Shown here in pieces: positions 30,556 through 34,506 of a stretch of DNA of 34,506 nt (within the stretch, counting starts at the first letter, position 1; every line of letters starts with the position of its first letter). Under the pieces are notes generated by a model, which worked only from the letters and a program-made list of their open reading frames with translations, was not told the origin of the DNA and did no database searches. The translations under genes were made by a program, and so were the position numbers. This DNA comes from Blastocladiella britannica (taxonomy: Eukaryota; Blastocladiomycota; Blastocladiomycetes; Blastocladiales; Blastocladiaceae), in NCBI GenBank assembly GCA_025349905.2, contig MU624655.1, forward strand, positions 1 through 34,506, read 5' to 3'.

Positions 30556-32657
30556 ATGGACACCAACGGACAACAACCTCTTGACCGCACCGCGCGCATA
30601 GTCCGCCTGCAACTCGCGATCCGCATTGCCCTGAAAGGTGCTGGTGGCCGGATTCGCGGCACCACTCACGGGTACCCGTTGCAGGGCTCGCCGCCCAACA
30701 TTCACTTGGGCGCCTCGAACCAAAAGTCACTGTCGTCGGCGCTGTTCTGGCTATTTGCGCGATACAAGGCCACACCCGCCCAGCGCTCGAGCGGGTGGCC
30801 GCACCCGAACGACGTGTTGTTTCCGGCTTTGGGCGGGTTTGCCGAGTATGGTTTGTATAACACACGCATATATTATGTCGTCTTATGAGTACTGATGTGT
30901 TTAATGTAGGTAATGTGTTTCCGGCGGCATTGTGGAACGCCGCCAACCGGGACCGGTCCACGGCCATGGTCGGGGCCTTGGTCGCTTCGTTATGCGACGA
31001 ATTGTACGTACGTGATCAACAGCAGCAACAGCAACAGGTGGCCGCCGAGAAGAAACAAGCGGCCGAGGCGGTAGGGGTAGCAGAGCGCGACCGCCGCCAT
31101 CGCGATCGTCGGAGTAGCCGGTCGCGATCGTCGTCACGCCACCGCAGCTCTCACCGACGTCGTCACCGGTCCCGGTCCCGGTCTCGGTCGCGTGACGATC
31201 GGAGCAGCAGCCACCGTCGTCACCGTCGGAGCAGTCGGTCGCGGCACGAGGAGAGTGGGCGGGGCCGGTCGCGGTCGCGCACTCGGGACCGAGGCAGACG
31301 AAGCCGAAGCAGGGACTCGGGGTCGTCGCGGACGGACGGGAAGAAGCATCATCATCGTGGTACGGACTTGCAGTTGTTGTTATCTGGGGGGTTGTGGTGT
31401 TATTGTCGTTGCTGCTGCTGTTGTTGTACCTGTTGTTGTTGTTGTTGTTATCGTCTGTGGGCGATCTCCACAATAACCTGACAATACGCAATGCCACCAG
31501 TAGCAGCGACAACAATCAGGATGGGGAGTGGATGGTGGGGACGAAGAGGTCCGAGCAGCGATATTTGGTGCGAACCCGAGTACTGATCCATGAGCGTATT
31601 CATATTTCCCTTGTATATTTTTTCCTCCTGGCGTCGCCGATCACTCCGCCTGGGCAACCCAAAAGATCACCGGTCAAGATCGCCCAGTCGACGCACCCGC
31701 CATCGGACTCCTTCACCAACGACTGGACGCGTTGCACCGGCCTCTCAACGCCCAGACCAAGCTCCCGCCTCCTCGTCTACTGCCACGACGACCACGCCCG
31801 CTCCTACCGACACTTTAAGCAGCGCGGCGCTCGGCGGCCTGCAGCTGAAGCTGACTCGCGGCCAGTTCTCGGTGGAGTTTGTGGTCCCACCGAACACCTG
31901 GCGGCCACCGCGGATGGCGCCGCTGGTGATGCCGGACGGGACGGTGGTCGGAGGTCGACCCCCTGTTGCTCCTGCTGTTGGTCGTGCTGCTTCTGTTGCT
32001 GGTGCTGTTAGTGGTAGTGCTGGGCGTGCTCCTGCTGGGACGCCTCCGATGGAGCAGCTGCAGCCCGGGTATGCCGGAAAGGCGCACGGTCCGGCGGGGT
32101 CCATGGGGCAGCACCACCAGCAGCACCACCAGCAGCAGCAGCAGGAAGTGCCGTACGATGAAACGGCGTACCTGTACGACGAAGCGGCCGCGGCCGCCGC
32201 CTCAGCCGCAACCGCAACTGGACCCACGACGCTGGCTCCCAACGAACCAGCTACTGCATCCGCGGGCGGTCTTTCGATCGCCGTTGCCGCCATCGACGAC
32301 GACGACGCGGTGCTCACGCTGCTCGCTCCAGACGACGCCATGCCGGTCTCCCCCACTACACCCACCTCCAGTACCAAACCCGCTACCAAAGTCGTTCCCG
32401 CCACCGCGACCCCATCGGCAATCAAGGCCCAACAGCAACAGCAACAGCAGCAGCGGATCAACGAGGACCGCGTGTTTCGGCTCACCACGCACCTGGTGGA
32501 CCTGTGCGGCGGGAACCCGGACGCCGTGGACGCGATCGCGGCGGCGGTGGCGGCGGCGGTCGCGCGTGGGGCCGGGGTGTCCGACACCGACGTGGTGAAC
32601 GAGGTCAAAGTGGCGGTGGCGGGTGCGGTGCCAGGCGGAGTGGATTGGCTTGAGTGA
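30556..32657 (+). CDS. RS-domain, poly-Q protein; possible splicing/RNA-associated factor
   Basis: Proposed exons 30556-30850, 30910-31359 and 31666-32657 give 578 residues. Residues 1-135 form a compact region I cannot place (ARIVRLQLAIRIALKGAGG; SALFWLFARYKATPAQR; FPAALWNAANRDRSTAMVGA). A seven-Gln run at about 135-141 is followed by a dense RS domain at about 157-245 (SRSRSSSRHRSSHRRRHRSR). The third exon resumes the RS character (DHRSRSPSRRTRHRTPSP), which supports the junction. It then carries low-complexity Ala/Thr/Pro sequence, His/Gln-rich and poly-Q tracts (about 390-405 and 504-511) and an Ala-rich C-terminus ending GVDWLE. RS domains are typical of nuclear pre-mRNA splicing and speckle proteins. 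No RRM or PRP38 domain was recognised. Intron 2 (306 nt) is much longer than the norm and may hide a small extra exon near 31518-31577. Confidence 0.65.
31370..31455 (+). repeat. TTG/CTG-type trinucleotide microsatellite inside an intron
   Basis: Imperfect runs of TTG, GTT and CTG triplets inside the second intron of the RS-protein gene. If translated unspliced it gives a run of Cys and Leu residues, which argues that it is intronic. Its length is probably variable. Confidence 0.6.
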
Positions 32658-32914
32658 GAAAGTCAATGAAATGTTTTTTTTTTCCTTGAAGTGACTGTTA
32701 CGTGGCCGTCGTTGGGCGGACAGACGAGACCATTCATGTGCAGTCCATGTGCAGTAGAACAGCAACCAGCTATGATCAGTTTGTACCAAGTGCTATTGCG
32801 ACGAGCGCGGGCCAGGATCGTCGTCCTCGTCACAAGAAGAGCCAGTCGAGTGATAAGAGCCAGAGGAAATACAAATGAGAAAGCAATTCTCATTCGCTAC
32901 ACACACATAACAAC
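32658..32914. other. Convergent 3' spacer, RS protein / malate dehydrogenase
   Basis: 257 bp between convergent stop codons. A T-run lies at 32672-32682. No gene or obvious structured RNA was seen. Confidence 0.4.
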
Positions 32915-34083
32915 TTAAGCGGAGTGGACAAAGTCAAGACCCTTCTTGATGTTGGCCTGCAGCTCGGGCACGCACTTGCCCAGGAGCTCCTCCTCGTACG
33001 GGGTCATGGCGCCGATCGGGTGAATCTTCTCCACGCCGTCGGTACCCAGCTCCACCTTGGTGGCAAAGAAGTCGACGCCCTTGCCCTTGAGCACGGGGGA
33101 CTCGACAAACGACGGCTCCACAATGCCCTTCTCGCCGTGCAGCGCGCGCAGCAGCGACACCGCGAACCGGGCGCCCGCAACGGCCATCGACAGCGTGGCC
33201 GACCCGGTCCCGTCCTTGGCCTTGACCACCTCGTCGCCGCCGTACTGGATGCGGTGGGTGAGCGCCGCGCGCTCCTCGTCGGTGAACGAAAGCCCCGTCT
33301 GCGACAGCAGGGGCACGATGGTCGGGCCCGAGTGGCCGCCGACCACGTGGACGGCGACGGCCTCCGGGTCGGATCCCTTGGTCTGGCCGACAAACGTCGA
33401 CGCGCGCACCACGTCCAGAGTGGTCACGCCGAACAGGTGGCGCGGGTTGTACACGCCGTGCTTCTTGAGCACCTCGGCAAAGATCGGCACCGTCGAGTTG
33501 ACGGGGTTGGAAATGATCAAGAAGTGCGCGTTCGGGCAGTGGATCGCGCACGCCTCGGCCAGGTTCTTGACGATCCCGGCGTTGGTCTTGAACAGATCGT
33601 CACGGGTCATTCCGGGCTTGCGGGGGACACCGGCGGGGATAACAACGACCTCGGCACCCTTGAGCGCGTCGCCGAGCGACTCGGTGCCCTTGTGGCCGGT
33701 GGCATTGGTCGCGGTGGCAATGTGCGACAGATCGGCGGCCACGCCGGGTGTGTTGACAATGTCGAACAGCGACAGGTCGGACACCAGCTTGGGCTCGAGC
33801 TTGAGCAGCAGCGACAGGGGCTGGCCGATACCGCCCTATTGTTTATTTCGTTTATATTTTTATCAGTTGTCTATTCATTTGAAAAAAGCCGATGAAGAAT
33901 ATAACGAATATAACGTACAGCAGCGCCGAGCACGGCGACCTTCTTGGCGAGCTATATTGATTTGTTGATTGATCAGGGACTCTTCCTTTTGACTTGCGGT
34001 CAAGACTCTATACGACAAGAAACACGTACCGCAGCCGACGACGACGAAAAGTTGCGGGCAATGAGCTTCTGGGTGACGAACAT
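32915..34083 (-). CDS. MDH1: Malate dehydrogenase, mitochondrial
   Basis: Three exons on the minus strand: 34083-34030, 33951-33919 (33 nt) and 33835-32915, giving 335 residues with introns of 78 and 83 nt. It interconverts malate and oxaloacetate with NAD in the TCA cycle. The N-terminus [16 protein letters not shown] is a basic, Ser-rich mitochondrial presequence. The NAD-binding loop VAVLGAA/GGIGQPL is split exactly by intron 2. Substrate-binding arginines lie at about 101 and 107 ([10 protein letters not shown]) and 173 (TLDVVRAS), with catalytic Asp170 and His197 ([15 protein letters not shown]). All phases are 0. The length and motifs match the mitochondrial/bacterial-type MDH clade. 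It could also be a glyoxysomal isoform, but the presequence favours mitochondria. Confidence 0.95.
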
Positions 34084-34506
34084 GGTGTGAATAACTGACG
34101 AAGGCGGGCGTGGGGACGACGCGAAAGAGAAGTGAAGGGCCGAAGGTTGTTTGCACTTTGTTTAAAGCGAATGACGTCATGGCACCCGCGGACAACAAAC
34201 CGGAAGATCCCGATGTAGATCTATCTTCTATATGAAGAGGGTCGCTTATGGGAAAAATTAATTTGTATATTTTGCCGCCACGCTGAACACTACTGTCGAA
34301 AAATTTCACTCGCCATTTCTTTTCACCATTTCATATCGTGCGCTTCTGCACGCCCGTGTACCCGTGTAACGCGGAAGCGGTTGGTGTCATGTTGTATCCG
34401 TGTTCGTGCCCGGTATCGGTTTTGTGGCCGCCGCTCGTGGCCTTCCCTATTCCTGATGATTTGCGACCTTTTTGCCAGCTCCGCCATCGTTGTTCTCTTT
34501 CCGTCG
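34084..34506. other. Upstream region of malate dehydrogenase, right edge of window
   Basis: 423 bp. The MDH promoter occupies the part nearest 34084. Beyond about 34250 the sequence is mixed in composition. An open frame from ATG 34389 to the edge has no recognisable content, so I make no call. Confidence 0.35.
34172..34179. promoter_or_regulatory. Perfect CRE/ATF palindrome TGACGTCA
   Basis: TGACGTCA within ATGACGTCAT, about 90 nt upstream of the MDH start codon and next to a TTTAAA run at 34161-34166. It is the consensus site for CREB/ATF-type bZIP factors, so bZIP-controlled MDH expression is a plausible inference. Confidence 0.5.

Noticed and set aside
31745..32608. Minus-strand ORF with poly-Cys opposite the RS protein
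   Set aside because: The Cys runs are the complement of CAG/CAA glutamine codons in the sense gene, so it is not an independent gene.
34389..34506. Open frame running off the right edge (MLYPCSCPV...)
   Set aside because: It is short, with Cys/Pro/Leu composition, no recognisable motif and no promoter evidence, so it is probably chance.
1..34506. Mobile elements, CRISPR arrays, tRNA/rRNA genes, viral insertions
   Set aside because: I looked for transposase or reverse-transcriptase motifs, terminal repeats, regular spacers, tRNA box sequences and viral proteins, and found none that could be supported by eye.

Overview
The window is nuclear DNA of a zoosporic (flagellated) fungus, most likely a member of Blastocladiomycota or a close relative. 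Four things point there. (1) Most genes are GC-rich and cut by short spliceosomal introns of about 50-90 nt with GTAYGT-type donors. (2) A PACRG gene is present, and PACRG belongs to axonemes, so the organism builds a flagellum. (3) Chitin-directed secreted proteins and fungal-type HMG-CoA reductase, Ede1-like and Stt4-like genes occur together. (4) There is a Trp-rich ankyrin-like repeat protein of a kind I associate with expanded families in blastoclads. The species cannot be fixed from sequence reading alone.

Layout. 1-0.9 kb: a secreted protein with three hevein-type chitin-binding domains (+). 0.9-1.85 kb: PACRG (-), divergent from an Ede1/Eps15-like endocytic scaffold (+, 2.17-5.5 kb). 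5.5-7.45 kb: a long interval in which I can resolve no gene, although several frames look coding. 7.65-8.8 kb: a secreted LPMO-like protein with a mature N-terminal histidine (+). 9.1-13.3 kb: HMG-CoA reductase (+). 13.65-14.85 kb: a secreted S1/P1-type nuclease (+), convergent with a CDP-alcohol (choline/ethanolamine) phosphotransferase (-, 14.9-16.55 kb). The latter shares a 238-bp divergent promoter with an orphan membrane protein (+, 16.8-18.0 kb). 18.05-19.96 kb: the Trp-rich repeat protein (-), divergent from an ATP-grasp enzyme with a long basic tail (+, 20.1-22.4 kb). 22.5-28.96 kb: phosphatidylinositol 4-kinase Stt4/PI4KA (-). 29.15-30.27 kb: an orphan three-TM protein (-), divergent from an RS/poly-Q protein (+, 30.56-32.66 kb). 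32.9-34.1 kb: mitochondrial malate dehydrogenase (-), with a perfect TGACGTCA site upstream.

These are independent eukaryotic genes, not an operon. Loose themes are chitin contact or turnover (hevein protein, LPMO), membrane lipid and phosphoinositide metabolism (HMGR, CPT/EPT, Stt4) and membrane traffic (Ede1-like, Stt4). I saw no transposon, CRISPR array, tRNA, rRNA or viral gene. Exon boundaries were set by hand from GT/AG sites, reading frame and family conservation. All proposed coding spans sum to whole codons. The least explained material is the basic tail of the ATP-grasp protein, the Trp-repeat protein, the two orphan membrane proteins, the N-terminus of the RS protein and the 5.5-7.45 kb interval.
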